18,704 bases of DNA from Thioalkalivibrio nitratireducens (GCA_011390385.1 JAABSN010000056.1:1-18704); one strand, 5' to 3'; counted from the stretch's first letter, positions 1 through 8,220 are shown. Notes: generated by a model not told the origin, from the sequence alone. Translations and numbers: made by a program.

Positions 1-43
1 TCCATCTCAGCCGGACAGCCTTGCTGCTGACTCCGAAGGACCT

Positions 44-153
44 ATCGGCCAGAAGGCTGACCGCCTGCGCCACGACCCGCCCCCGTAGGAGGCAAGCCTC
101 TCGCCGATCACAGTGTTGGGAAACCCGATCGGCCAGAGAACTCGCCTCCTGCG
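44..153. repeat. Three REP-like units upstream of pit
   Basis: Three related units of about 25 bases lie at 44-70 (plus orientation), 85-108 (inverted) and 128-153 (plus). Each begins ATCGGCCAGA or a close variant and ends near GCCTCCTGCG or GCCTCCTACG. The same unit recurs at 4025-4049 and 4068-4092. Alternating orientation and intergenic position are typical of REP/BIME-type elements. I see no gene in 1-263. Confidence 0.65.
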
Positions 154-263
154 CCATGACCCGTACCGCGGACCCGGGTACCAGGGCGCGACCTATTCAG
201 GGTCGACAGCAAAAACCTCCTGGCAGGCCTGACAACCGTGCCCGGCAACAGGTAGGATTGCGT

Positions 264-281
264 CTGTCATAAATCTGTAAC
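264..281 (+). promoter_or_regulatory. Pho box (PhoB binding site) before pit
   Basis: CTGTCATAAATCTGTAAC consists of two 7-base CTGTMAY-type half-sites (CTGTCAT and CTGTAAC) separated by the AT-rich AAAT. It agrees at every position with the classical enterobacterial Pho box consensus as I know it. The adjacent gene is a phosphate transporter, which makes chance unlikely. The box ends 10 bases before the ATG at 292. An activated promoter using this box would start transcription at or inside the annotated start, so either the box represses an upstream promoter or translation starts further downstream. Confidence 0.85.
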
Positions 282-291
282 ATGGCAACTC

Positions 292-1887
292 ATGACTTTT
301 GGTACCGAGATCCCGAAGGGCAGCAGGCGAAAGCTGATATGGAGCCAGGAGTACCTGCGCTTGACCGCAGGCCTCGTGTTCATGATCGGCGTGTTCGTCT
401 ATGCCCTGCTGCAGACTCGCGGCATTCCCGCACTGACCCCGCAGGGACTTCTGCTGCTGGTCTCGTCGGCAATCGTCGGCGCCTACATGGCGATGAACAT
501 CGGTGCCAACGACGTCGCCAACAATCTGGGTCCGGCGGTTGGGTCTGGTGCCATCACCCTGGGCGGGGCGATCGCGATCGCCGCCGTCTTCGAGGCTATG
601 GGTGCGATCGTCGCAGGCGGCAATGTAGTTGGGACCATCAAGGGCGGCATCATTGATCCGGAAGGCATTGCCCGGGCATCGGATTTCGCTTGGCTCATGT
701 TCTCGGCGCTGCTCGCGGGTGCCCTGTGGCTCAATCTTGCCACGGCGCTCGGCGCACCAGTCTCGACCACGCACTCGATCATCGGTGCCGTCATGGGTGC
801 CGGAATCGCCGCCGGAGGATGGGGCCTGGTCAACTGGGGCACCATCGGCCAGATTGTCGCAAGCTGGGTGATCTCCCCCCTGATGGGCGGCCTGATCGCA
901 GCCTTCTTCCTGTACGTCATCAAACGAAAGATCACCTACCGCAAGGAGATGAACGAGGCGGCAGGCAGAGTTGTGCCCTGGCTCGTTGGCATCATGGCCT
1001 GGGCTTTTGCCACCTTCATGCTGATCAAGGGGCTGGGCGACATCTACCGGCTCCCGGTGGATCGCGCTGCCCTGGTGGGACTCGGCTTCGGAATCCTTGT
1101 CCTCGCCCTGTTGCGCGGGGTGATCCACCGCCATGCGCAGCACCTGGAGAACAGCAAGGATGGAGTGAATCAGCTGTTCACACTACCGCTTGTGTTTGCC
1201 GCCGCTCTGCTGAGCTTTGCGCACGGCGCGAACGATGTCGCCAATGCAGTAGGACCACTGGCGGCCATCTACGAGGCCACCCAGAGTGGTGATATCGCAA
1301 GTCGCGCGGCAACGCCCCTGTGGATTCTCGTTCTCGGGGCACTGGGCCTGGCTGCCGGGCTGGCCCTGTACGGTTCCAAATTGATCAAGACCGTTGGCCG
1401 CGAGATCACCGAAATCGATCGAATGCGCGCGTTCTCGATTGCTCTGGCAGCAGCCATTACCGTGATCATCGCCGCCCAGCTGGGGATGCCGGTATCGACC
1501 ACCCACGTCACGATCGGAGCACTGTTCGGTGTGGGATTCCTGCGTGAGTACCTGAAGATGAACTACGCGAAAATGGAGCAAACCATCATCGCCGGCCACG
1601 AGGGCGAGGACAGGGCAAAGGTCGAGGCGTATCTGCGCCGATTCGAGGATGCACCTGTCAGCGAAAAACAGCAGATGCTCCAGGAAATGAAATCCCGCGC
1701 CAGAGAATCGCCCGAAGCAACCCTGTTTGCGAAAAAGGAACGCAAGGCAATGCAGAAGGCCTACAAGAAACAACTGGTCAAGCGTTCACTGGTATTCCGT
1801 ATCGTCGCGGCATGGATCATCACGGTTCCCGCCACGGCATTACTGGCCGCGGGACTTTTCAAATTGGTGATGCTCCTTGGCGGATGA
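292..1887 (+). CDS. pit: PiT-family inorganic phosphate transporter
   Basis: This 531-residue protein is a low-affinity phosphate permease of the inner membrane (PiT/PHO4 family), which couples uptake of phosphate, often as a metal-phosphate complex, to the proton or sodium gradient. The two inverted family signatures are intact: GANDVANN (residues 71-78) and GANDVANA (312-319). Each is followed by a VSTTH loop (STTH at 158-161 and 402-405). Many hydrophobic segments span the chain. A charged, helical cytoplasmic stretch at about residues 420-505 precedes the last membrane segment, as in longer bacterial members. The ATG at 292 lacks a clear Shine-Dalgarno sequence and sits 10 bases after a Pho box. 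A TTG at 361 with GGAG upstream is an alternative start that would lose 23 residues. No phoU-like partner gene is adjacent. Confidence 0.95.
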   Translation: MTFGTEIPKGSRRKLIWSQEYLRLTAGLVFMIGVFVYALLQTRGIPALTPQGLLLLVSSAIVGAYMAMNIGANDVANNLGPAVGSGAITLGGAIAIAAVFEAMGAIVAGGNVVGTIKGGIIDPEGIARASDFAWLMFSALLAGALWLNLATALGAPVSTTHSIIGAVMGAGIAAGGWGLVNWGTIGQIVASWVISPLMGGLIAAFFLYVIKRKITYRKEMNEAAGRVVPWLVGIMAWAFATFMLIKGLGDIYRLPVDRAALVGLGFGILVLALLRGVIHRHAQHLENSKDGVNQLFTLPLVFAAALLSFAHGANDVANAVGPLAAIYEATQSGDIASRAATPLWILVLGALGLAAGLALYGSKLIKTVGREITEIDRMRAFSIALAAAITVIIAAQLGMPVSTTHVTIGALFGVGFLREYLKMNYAKMEQTIIAGHEGEDRAKVEAYLRRFEDAPVSEKQQMLQEMKSRARESPEATLFAKKERKAMQKAYKKQLVKRSLVFRIVAAWIITVPATALLAAGLFKLVMLLGG

Positions 1888-1945
1888 TACCCAGCGGGGT
1901 CGGTGCTGACGTACCATTCCGGTGTAGCATGCAAGAGGACCAGAG

Positions 1946-2386
1946 ATGCCCCACCGATCAGTACTCTCCGTTTTCACCCTGCTGCTGGCCATTCTCCCGC
2001 TCGCCGTCGCCGGAGCGCAGGATGCACCCGCGGTAACGAGGGTTGCATTACAGATCAGCGATCATGATCCGATCCGCCAGACGATGGTCCTCAGCGTGGC
2101 GAATAATCTGATCAACCACTACGGCGCCGACAACGTCGAGGTCGAGATCATCGCCTTCGGACCGGGCCTGACCCTGTTGCGCAGGCCCACCCGTTTCGCT
2201 GACCGGATCACGGAGCTCGCCGAGACAAAGGCAGTCCGCTTCAGCTATTGCCAGATTACCGTCGACAGCACGCAGCAGCGCGAGGGCCAAGCCATGCACC
2301 TCGTCTCCGAGGCGACCGCCACCGCATCGGGTGCGGTGCGAATCATCGACCTCGTCGGCCAGGGGTACGTGCACATGACTCCCTGA
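1946..2386 (+). CDS. Exported DsrE-like family protein
   Basis: This 146-residue protein has an N-terminal signal peptide: a basic start, a hydrophobic core at residues 5-22, and a probable cleavage after AGA at residue 24. The mature part looks like the DsrE/DsrF-like alpha/beta fold. A first strand VALQIS is followed by a helix, then strand VEVEIIAFGPGLTLL (64-78), then a strand ending in a single cysteine, C102, which sits where related small DsrE-like proteins usually keep one. DsrE proteins take part in sulfur relay or sulfur carriage, but these short exported relatives have no settled role. AGAGGA lies 6 bases before the ATG. The gene starts 58 bases after pit, and the next gene may start only 14 bases after its stop. 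The family call is by pattern recognition. Confidence 0.75.
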   Translation: MPHRSVLSVFTLLLAILPLAVAGAQDAPAVTRVALQISDHDPIRQTMVLSVANNLINHYGADNVEVEIIAFGPGLTLLRRPTRFADRITELAETKAVRFSYCQITVDSTQQREGQAMHLVSEATATASGAVRIIDLVGQGYVHMTP

Positions 2387-2400
2387 GCCGGTGCATACCC

Positions 2401-3957
2401 TTGCCTGACATTCCCCCGAGAACCAGCCGGTTGCCCGACTTGTTGCGGCGTTGGTGGACGATGGTGCTGGGCGGGTCGCTCCTGGCCCTCCCGTTTCTCC
2501 TGCTGCTGCCCCTGGGTCTGCTCTGGCTATGGCAGGAGGGCTGGTTGCTTTGGTGGATGCTGGCGGCGGCAGCCCTGGCTCTCCTCGGCTATCTGCCCGC
2601 GCTCTGGGTGCGGCGGCGCACGGGCAAGAACCATGGTGAGTCATCCCCGGACGCGGAGGCAGCGGTTTCGCAGCCTGGAAAGGACTGGTCACCGCGGGAT
2701 CTCGATGCCTGGAAGGAGGTGCAGTCGGTCGCCGCATCCGTGGACCGCGATATCGTCACCGACCGCGACCGGCTGCTGGCGACGGCCCGCCAGACCATAG
2801 AGCGCGTCGCCCGGCATTACCATCCGGAGGACCGGGATCCCATCTGGAGTTTCACCGTTCCGGAACTGCTGTTGCTCACGGAACGGGTCAGCATTCGTCT
2901 GCGCATGGTGCTGATGGATCACGTGCCGGCCGTGCATCTGGTTGAGGCTGGCCACCTGCTGCGCATCTGGGAGTACAAACCCATGGCCGCGACCGGCGTG
3001 AAGGTGTTCCGGCACCTGCACAACGCCTGGCGGGTCACCCGCATGGCCAACCCCATGGCAGCCCTGCTCGCCGAAGCGCGGCAGCGGATCGTCGGCGCCA
3101 CCCTCAGCGAGGCTGGTGATTACCTGCGCACGCAGGGCGCCCGCATCTGGGTCGAGGAAGTCGGCCGCGCCGCCATCGAACTCTATTCAGGCCGACTGCG
3201 GATAAACACCGAGGAACTTCGCGAGCTGGCAGCCAGGGAACAAGACGATCCGATGCTGCCGGGACCATTGCGCATCCTGATCGCCGGGCGCGTCAATGCC
3301 GGCAAATCGAGCCTGGTCAATGCCCTGCTCGGAGAGCCAGCGGCCGGAGTCGCGCCTTCGCGCCTGACCTCGCGCGACAGCAGCTATCGCCTGCAGCAGC
3401 ACCAACTTTCCGAACAGTTGCTCGTCGACACTCCCGGCCTGGAGAGCCCCGACGACTTCGAACGCATCGCCGAGCACGCATGGGACAGCGATCTTCTGCT
3501 CTGGGTCATCCCGGCCGATGTCCCGGTCCGCGCAATGGACCGTGGAGCCATCGAGGCGATTCGCGCGCGCTTCGCCGCCGATCCGCGACGGAGCCTGATC
3601 CCGATCCTGGTCGTCCTCACCGGCATCGACCGGATGCCACCAGCCCAGGAATGGCACCCACCCTACGACATCGAGAGACCGGGAAACCCCAAGGCTCGGG
3701 CCATCCGTGCGGCAATCGACAGCACCATCGGAGAGTTGGCCATCGATCCCCAGAACCTGGTGATTGCCCGCCTGGACTCACCGGACCAGCTCTACAATAT
3801 TGACCGGATCCTGGCCCTGCTCGGTGCGCGCCACGAAGAGGCGAAGCGCTGCCGCGCACAAAGGCTGCAACTCAGAGTCTCGTCACGGGACTGGCGACGG
3901 GTACTGCGCCAAGCCGTCGGAGCCGGCCGCCTGCTCAAGCGCAGGGTCATCGGGTGA
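2401..3957 (+). CDS. Membrane-anchored Era-like GTPase
   Basis: The protein is about 518 residues from TTG 2401. Two hydrophobic segments at roughly residues 21-44 and 48-70 form a hairpin anchor preceded by a basic stretch. A helical central region runs to about 290, and a GTP-binding domain follows. G1 is GRVNAGKS (296-303), G3 is DTPG (343-346), and the G4 position reads TGID (407-410) rather than NKxD. The C-terminus is basic. This layout fits the bacterial Era/YeeP/YcjF-like GTPase-domain group, whose roles are largely unknown. No ATG or GTG lies in frame between the preceding stop and 2401. The next choice is ATG 2461, which would remove the basic leader. The reading frame is open back to 2248, but that part overlaps the DsrE-like gene and is not credible as protein. 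Neither start has a good ribosome binding site. Confidence 0.8.
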   Translation: MPDIPPRTSRLPDLLRRWWTMVLGGSLLALPFLLLLPLGLLWLWQEGWLLWWMLAAAALALLGYLPALWVRRRTGKNHGESSPDAEAAVSQPGKDWSPRDLDAWKEVQSVAASVDRDIVTDRDRLLATARQTIERVARHYHPEDRDPIWSFTVPELLLLTERVSIRLRMVLMDHVPAVHLVEAGHLLRIWEYKPMAATGVKVFRHLHNAWRVTRMANPMAALLAEARQRIVGATLSEAGDYLRTQGARIWVEEVGRAAIELYSGRLRINTEELRELAAREQDDPMLPGPLRILIAGRVNAGKSSLVNALLGEPAAGVAPSRLTSRDSSYRLQQHQLSEQLLVDTPGLESPDDFERIAEHAWDSDLLLWVIPADVPVRAMDRGAIEAIRARFAADPRRSLIPILVVLTGIDRMPPAQEWHPPYDIERPGNPKARAIRAAIDSTIGELAIDPQNLVIARLDSPDQLYNIDRILALLGARHEEAKRCRAQRLQLRVSSRDWRRVLRQAVGAGRLLKRRVIG

Positions 3958-3982
3958 ACCAAGGCGCCGGGATGGGCGAACG

Positions 3983-4092
3983 GGCTCGCCTCCTGCACGA
4001 GGGCTGGCCGTGGCATGGCCAGGCGCAGGAGGCCAGCCCTCTGGCCGATCCCTTCCCCGGCGCCGTAATCGGCCAGAAGGCCGGCCTCCTAC
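3983..4092. repeat. REP-like units between convergent genes
   Basis: Full units lie at 4025-4049 (inverted) and 4068-4092 (plus), with a partial unit at 3983-3998. The two full units are near-perfect inverted copies of each other and match the units at 44-153. They occupy the 147-base gap between the convergent GTPase and dehydrogenase genes. The transcript could fold into a long stem there and act as a two-way transcription stop or mRNA-end stabiliser; that role is inference. Confidence 0.65.
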
Positions 4093-4104
4093 AGGGCGCG
4101 TTGG

Positions 4105-6948
4105 TCAGGGGCGAAGATCCGTGCGCGGCTGTGAGCAGCGGTCGAGCAAATAGACGATCGAACGGTAATAACGCTCGCTGTGCAGCGACAGCCCGATCTC
4201 GCAGGTGCGACTCGAGGAGTACCCGGACTCGCATTCCTCGGGGAGTTCACGGCGCAAATCCTTCAGCGCACCGGCGTTCAGCTCCGGAAAGGTGAACCCC
4301 CGGTCGCCCGACCAGCCGCAGCAATGCACCTGGGCCGGCACCACGACCTTCTCGGCGCATGCCTCGGCAATGGCAGTCAACTTGGGCTGCAACCCCATCT
4401 TGATGGTGCTGCACGTCGGGTGCAGAGCGATCGTCTCGTCGACCCTGGAAATTTCCAGCCTGTCGAGCACGAAATCGTGCAGGAAATCGGCAATGTCGTA
4501 GACGGCAAGCTTTGATTGGACATCGCGACGCGCCCGGAAGGCGCAGGGACTCGTATCGAACACGACCGGATCCTGACCTCCGCGGCTGGCTTCCCAGAGC
4601 GATGCCTCCAGTTCCTGCAGTTTTCGGGCCGCATCGTCATGGAAACCCTTGCTTTCAAAGGGCTGGCCACAACAGAAAGAGCCGATCCCTTCCGGATAGA
4701 CCACCTCGTAGCCCGCCTTGCGCAGCAGGGCTTCGGTCTTGACCGACAGGGAGTCCGTCTCGGGATCGCCGCGTGCCGGGCCCATTGTCCGGCTTGCGCA
4801 ACTGGGGAAATAGACCACACGCGGTGCCCAGGGACCCTGCGGGCGGGCCATGGCCGCACCCCGCGCGGCTCGCGGCATGAACGGATTCCACAGCGGAATG
4901 AGCCCCCGAGTCAGACGCCGCATGCCGCCGGTCATACCCGACATCATCCGGGTGCCGATAACCACATGCAGCGCGTGCGCGGAACCGAGAGCGACTCGGG
5001 TCGCGACCGTAATGGGACCGAAGCGGCCCGCGACCCAACGCGACACCCGGTGCGCGACCGGCCCCCAACCCTTGCCCCGCAACTGCTTGACCATCTTGCC
5101 GGTGTCGATACCCACCGGACATGCGAGCGCGCACAGACTGTCGACAGCACAGGTGTCCAGACCCTGGTAACGGTAGGCCTTGCGGATCTGCTTCGCACGC
5201 GCTGGATCCTCGCCACTGTTGTCGAGACGCTCGAGTTCGCGCAGGGCCACGATACGCTGGCGCGGTGTCAGGGTCAGGGACCGCGAGGGGCAGGAAGGTT
5301 CACAAAAGCCACACTCGATACACTTGTCGATCAGCGGGTCCACGGCCGGCATCGGTTTCAGATTGCGTGTGTGGATCTCGGGGTCGTCATTCAGCAACAC
5401 ACCGGGATTGAGGAGGTTTTCGGGATCGAAAATGCGCTTCAGTTCGCGCATCAGCCCGTACGCCTGTTCTCCCCACTCGAGTTCCACGAACGGTGCCATG
5501 TTGCGGCCGGTGCCGTGTTCGGCCTTCAACGAGCCGTCGTGCCGCGTGACGACCATCGTGCTGAGTTCATCCATGAATTTCCGGTAACGTTCCACCGCTT
5601 CCGGTTGGCCGAAATCCGGAGTGATCACGAAATGCAGATTACCCTCGAGGGCATGTCCGAAGATGATCGAACCCTCGTAGCCATGACGCTGGAACAGGTC
5701 CTGAAGATCCAGCGTGAGAGCCGCCAGCTTCGGAACCGCGACCGCGATATCCTCGATGATGACGGTGGTTCCGGTCCTGCGCATCGACCCGACCGACGGG
5801 AACAATCCGGAGCGAATGGCCCACATGCGGTCGCATTCAGGACGATTCGTGGTGAACTCCACCGGCCTCAGCGTCTCGACTTCGGCCAGCGCTGCACTGA
5901 TGCTCTCGGCCTGCTCCGTCAGCGTCGCCGCATCTGCGGCCCTGGTCTCGACCAGCAGCGCCGCTGCTTCCGGGCCGAGATCCTTGAGCACAGCCGGAAC
6001 CCCCGGCTTGTCCTCGACCGAACGCAGCGATGCGCGATCCATCAGCTCCGCGGCTGCAACCGGCAAGGGCTTGATCACCTGAATCGCCCGACAGGCGGCC
6101 CCGATGTCCGGAAAGAGTATCAGCGCGGTAGCCTTGAACTTCGGGTCCACGACGGTGCGGTAGGTGATCTCGGCGATGAACCCCAGGGTCCCCTCCGAAC
6201 CGATCATCAGATGCTGCAGGATATCGATCGGGTCCTCGAAGTCGACCAATGCGTTGAGGCTGTAACCGCAGGTGTTCTTGATCCGGAATTTCTCGCGAAT
6301 CCGCTCGGCGAGCGCCGCGTCACCGCGTGTGCGCCGGCCAAGTTCGGACAGTTTCCCGACCAGTTCCGCGTGACTCCCTGCAAACGCTTCCCGGCTAAGC
6401 GGGTCGCCGGTATCCAGCAATGTGCCGTCGGCGAGGATCACCCGCATCGAATCCAGCGTCTGATAACTGTTCTGCGCCGTCCCGCAGCACATGCCGCTGG
6501 CATTGTTCGCGGCAATGCCACCGACATGGCAGACGTTCAACGAAGCAGGGTCCGGGCCGAGCTTTCGCCCAAGGGGTGCGAGCAGCCGATTGACATGGCT
6601 GCCGATGATCGCCGGTTGCAGACTAATCCGCGATGCGTCCCGGGCAATATGCCACCTGCGCCATTCGTCGCCGACCACGAGCAGCACCGAGTCGGTGATG
6701 GCCTGCCCCGAAAGACTCGTTCCTGCCGCCCGGAACGTCACCGGCACCCGGTATTTTCCCGCGAGCGGCAGAATGCGTGCCATTTCCGATTCATTGGCAA
6801 CCCGTACCACCAGCTTCGGGACAAGCCGGTAAAGGCTCGCGTCGGTGCCATAGGTCAGCGTTCGCAACGGGTCTGAAACAAGGCGGGCTTCCGGAATGAA
6901 TCCCCTGAGTTCCTTCAGGAACCTTTCGAAGTCACTGGCATTTGCCAT
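4105..6948 (-). CDS. FAD-binding and Fe-S fusion dehydrogenase, NAD-independent D-lactate dehydrogenase type
   Basis: This 947-residue enzyme fuses a GlcD-like flavoprotein half to a GlcF-like iron-sulfur half. Family members oxidise D-2-hydroxy acids, typically D-lactate to pyruvate, and pass electrons to the quinone pool at the inner membrane. The FAD-binding part shows RAAGTSLSGQ, GGIAANNASG and GSEGTLGF, and its oxidase C-terminus ends in NPGVLL. Ferredoxin-type motif one is C543, C546, C549, C553. Motif two is C600, C606, C610, with Asp in place of the usual second Cys, as in many relatives. Two CCG-type domains follow (FPSC, FCCG, HPTC, HCCG). The family is usually about 940 residues, so the gene is complete. 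I chose ATG 6948 because AGGA lies 10 bases upstream; ATG at 6957 or 6984 is possible. D-2-hydroxyglutarate or glycolate are alternative substrates. Confidence 0.88.
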   Translation of the reverse strand: MANASDFERFLKELRGFIPEARLVSDPLRTLTYGTDASLYRLVPKLVVRVANESEMARILPLAGKYRVPVTFRAAGTSLSGQAITDSVLLVVGDEWRRWHIARDASRISLQPAIIGSHVNRLLAPLGRKLGPDPASLNVCHVGGIAANNASGMCCGTAQNSYQTLDSMRVILADGTLLDTGDPLSREAFAGSHAELVGKLSELGRRTRGDAALAERIREKFRIKNTCGYSLNALVDFEDPIDILQHLMIGSEGTLGFIAEITYRTVVDPKFKATALILFPDIGAACRAIQVIKPLPVAAAELMDRASLRSVEDKPGVPAVLKDLGPEAAALLVETRAADAATLTEQAESISAALAEVETLRPVEFTTNRPECDRMWAIRSGLFPSVGSMRRTGTTVIIEDIAVAVPKLAALTLDLQDLFQRHGYEGSIIFGHALEGNLHFVITPDFGQPEAVERYRKFMDELSTMVVTRHDGSLKAEHGTGRNMAPFVELEWGEQAYGLMRELKRIFDPENLLNPGVLLNDDPEIHTRNLKPMPAVDPLIDKCIECGFCEPSCPSRSLTLTPRQRIVALRELERLDNSGEDPARAKQIRKAYRYQGLDTCAVDSLCALACPVGIDTGKMVKQLRGKGWGPVAHRVSRWVAGRFGPITVATRVALGSAHALHVVIGTRMMSGMTGGMRRLTRGLIPLWNPFMPRAARGAAMARPQGPWAPRVVYFPSCASRTMGPARGDPETDSLSVKTEALLRKAGYEVVYPEGIGSFCCGQPFESKGFHDDAARKLQELEASLWEASRGGQDPVVFDTSPCAFRARRDVQSKLAVYDIADFLHDFVLDRLEISRVDETIALHPTCSTIKMGLQPKLTAIAEACAEKVVVPAQVHCCGWSGDRGFTFPELNAGALKDLRRELPEECESGYSSSRTCEIGLSLHSERYYRSIVYLLDRCSQPRTDLRP

Positions 6949-7257
6949 GCGCGGCATATCCTGGAGCGGTCTCGGCAGGTGCATCCACCGCCGGACCGAG
7001 TGGATACAGCGCCCCCGGCCCGGCTTGATCCCAGCAATCTGATCAGGCTGCCGGAGATTCCCCGTTCAGATCGCGACCCGAAGTATAGATCGCCAATAGC
7101 TGGCTCGCCCGTTCCCCTACTCCCGGACTCGGGCAAAGGGATTCGAGGTCATGCCGAGACGGTTGAGACTCGTCGACCGCCAACACGAACCGATCGACCA
7201 AAGGACTGATGCCCAACACTGGCAGCGCAATGATTGGGCAGGAGCAGGACTTTCGCG
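6949..7257. other. Intergenic region upstream of the dehydrogenase
   Basis: No convincing gene lies in these 309 bases. An inverted repeat, TGCCCAA at 7210-7216 and TTGGGCA at 7234-7240, sits just downstream of the minus-strand thioredoxin-like gene and could form a weak hairpin at its transcript end. On the minus strand TATACT (rc of 7083-7088) resembles a -10 box for the dehydrogenase, but I found no good -35 element. Two alternative in-frame ATGs of the dehydrogenase, at 6957 and 6984, lie at the left edge. Confidence 0.35.
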
Positions 7258-7689
7258 TCAGTTCGGGTGGATGTTCGCGGCGCGCAATGCTTCACGGATC
7301 TCTGCCGCACGCTGCGGCGCACGCAGCGTCGCGAGTCGCTGGCCGTCGCCGGAAATCAGCACCACGGTCGCATCGCGCATGCCATGACGTCGCGCGAAGG
7401 CCTGCCCGTCGGGATGCCCGAGATGGGCGGCAAGGAATTCGACCTGCCCATCATATTCCGGACGGATGCTGTTCAGGAGATCCATTACCTCGGCGCCGGC
7501 CAGGAAATTGATGTCACGGGCCACTACGAGTGCCGGAGTCCCCTGGCCGACGCGGGCAAGGTCCGTGGGGAAGGCTCCACGCGGGAGTTGGGTGAAGATC
7601 AGCGCACCGGCACCAACGATCACCACGAACGTTATCAGAACCTTGGCCCAACCGGGAATCCCGGGTCTGCTCTTCGCCTCACCGCCCAT
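7258..7689 (-). CDS. Membrane-tethered thioredoxin-fold protein without cysteines
   Basis: This 143-residue protein has a short cytoplasmic N-terminus, one membrane segment at about residues 15-37, and a soluble domain at 49-143 that would face the periplasm. The domain follows a thioredoxin-like order: strand PALVVARD, helix, strand QVEFLAAHLGHP, helix, a two-strand hairpin DATVVLISGDGQRLATL, and a final helix. The protein contains no cysteine, so it cannot be a thiol oxidoreductase. A scaffold, binding or degenerate role is more likely. The start is well supported by AGAGGTGA about 4 bases before the ATG. It is transcribed in the same direction as the dehydrogenase gene but is separated from it by about 300 bases. 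The fold is inferred from pattern only, and the protein is otherwise hypothetical. Confidence 0.65.
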   Translation of the reverse strand: MGGEAKSRPGIPGWAKVLITFVVIVGAGALIFTQLPRGAFPTDLARVGQGTPALVVARDINFLAGAEVMDLLNSIRPEYDGQVEFLAAHLGHPDGQAFARRHGMRDATVVLISGDGQRLATLRAPQRAAEIREALRAANIHPN

Positions 7690-7767
7690 TCGCTCACCTC
7701 TTCGGCTAAATCGCGGGACTGGCCCGCCATGGCAACGGGCAGAGTTCTACGCATCCCTGCGCGCAAT

Positions 7768-7785
7768 TGCAACGTAGCGGTTGCA
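7768..7785. promoter_or_regulatory. Inverted repeat TGCAAC-N6-GTTGCA
   Basis: Perfect 6-base arms with a 6-base spacer make an 18-base dyad about 80 bases upstream of the thioredoxin-fold gene (minus strand). Size and symmetry suit a dimeric repressor site. No regulator gene is nearby to support an assignment. Confidence 0.35.
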
Positions 7786-7910
7786 CCGGGCGCGGGCTTT
7801 CAGACGTTTCACAGAAAAATCCCTGCTGTGCGGGCACTTTCCAGTGCATTGTTCGACCCGGTCACGACGAGACCGAAAGCAAAAGGCACCCCGGAATTCC
7901 AGCACGACGG

Positions 7911-7923
7911 TGACCCGGGGTCA
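7911..7923. promoter_or_regulatory. Inverted repeat TGACC-N3-GGTCA
   Basis: A perfect short dyad lies in the divergent region. It overlaps a possible longer stem in which CCCCGG at 7889-7894 pairs with CCGGGG at 7915-7920. It could be an operator or part of a hairpin; nothing in the sequence decides between them. Confidence 0.25.
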
Positions 7924-8207
7924 TTCAACCAGTCGGTCCTATCGTGGGAATCGTCCGTTTTTATGGCCTGTAGATGCTACCAAGGACACGATCCATCTCA
8001 CAGTTTCGAATGAACAAAAAAACGCGCTCGAACCCGACTATAAGAGGAGGCGGTGTCGCCAGTAGTAGTACTCCCAGCGAGGTAGTCCCCTGCGCGCTTT
8101 CCAGCGACCGGGAGCCACCGCCGAATCGGGAGCATGAGGTTTTTTCCGGGATCAGCGAGGCACAGCCGGGCAAGGGCCGACGCCCAACTGCGATTTTCGA
8201 TCAAATG

Positions 8208-8220
8208 GCGATTCAATCGC
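8208..8220. promoter_or_regulatory. Inverted repeat GCGAT-TCA-ATCGC before the cytochrome gene
   Basis: A perfect 5-base dyad lies 32 bases before the cytochrome ATG, in an AT-rich patch that contains further GCGAT or CGAT words (about 8190-8223). The position is right for promoter or operator function, but no matching regulator family is recognised. Confidence 0.35.

Noticed and set aside
193..1143. A 316-codon minus-strand open frame over the pit gene
   Set aside because: Low-complexity charged translation without motifs; it is the mirror of the PiT coding frame.
2248..2400. Upstream extension of the GTPase frame to ATG 2248
   Set aside because: It overlaps the DsrE-like gene out of frame and encodes Arg-rich sequence before the membrane hairpin. 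TTG 2401 or ATG 2461 is more sensible.
4516..6876. A 786-codon open frame on the plus strand opposite the dehydrogenase gene
   Set aside because: Its translation is rich in Arg, His and Gln with no recognisable domain, while the minus-strand frame gives clear FAD and Fe-S motifs. Long antisense frames are common in GC-rich genes.
7234..8013. A 259-codon plus-strand open frame
   Set aside because: It lies opposite the well-supported thioredoxin-fold gene and runs into the intergenic region; no domain or ribosome binding site.
8045..8190. Known riboswitch (c-di-GMP, cobalamin or similar) before the cytochrome gene
   Set aside because: The conserved core sequences of the classes I know were not found. 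It is kept only as a possible structured leader.
8191..8206. FNR-type site (TTGAT-N4-ATCAA) before the cytochrome gene
   Set aside because: Only one half-site resembling ATCAA is present; the other half does not match.
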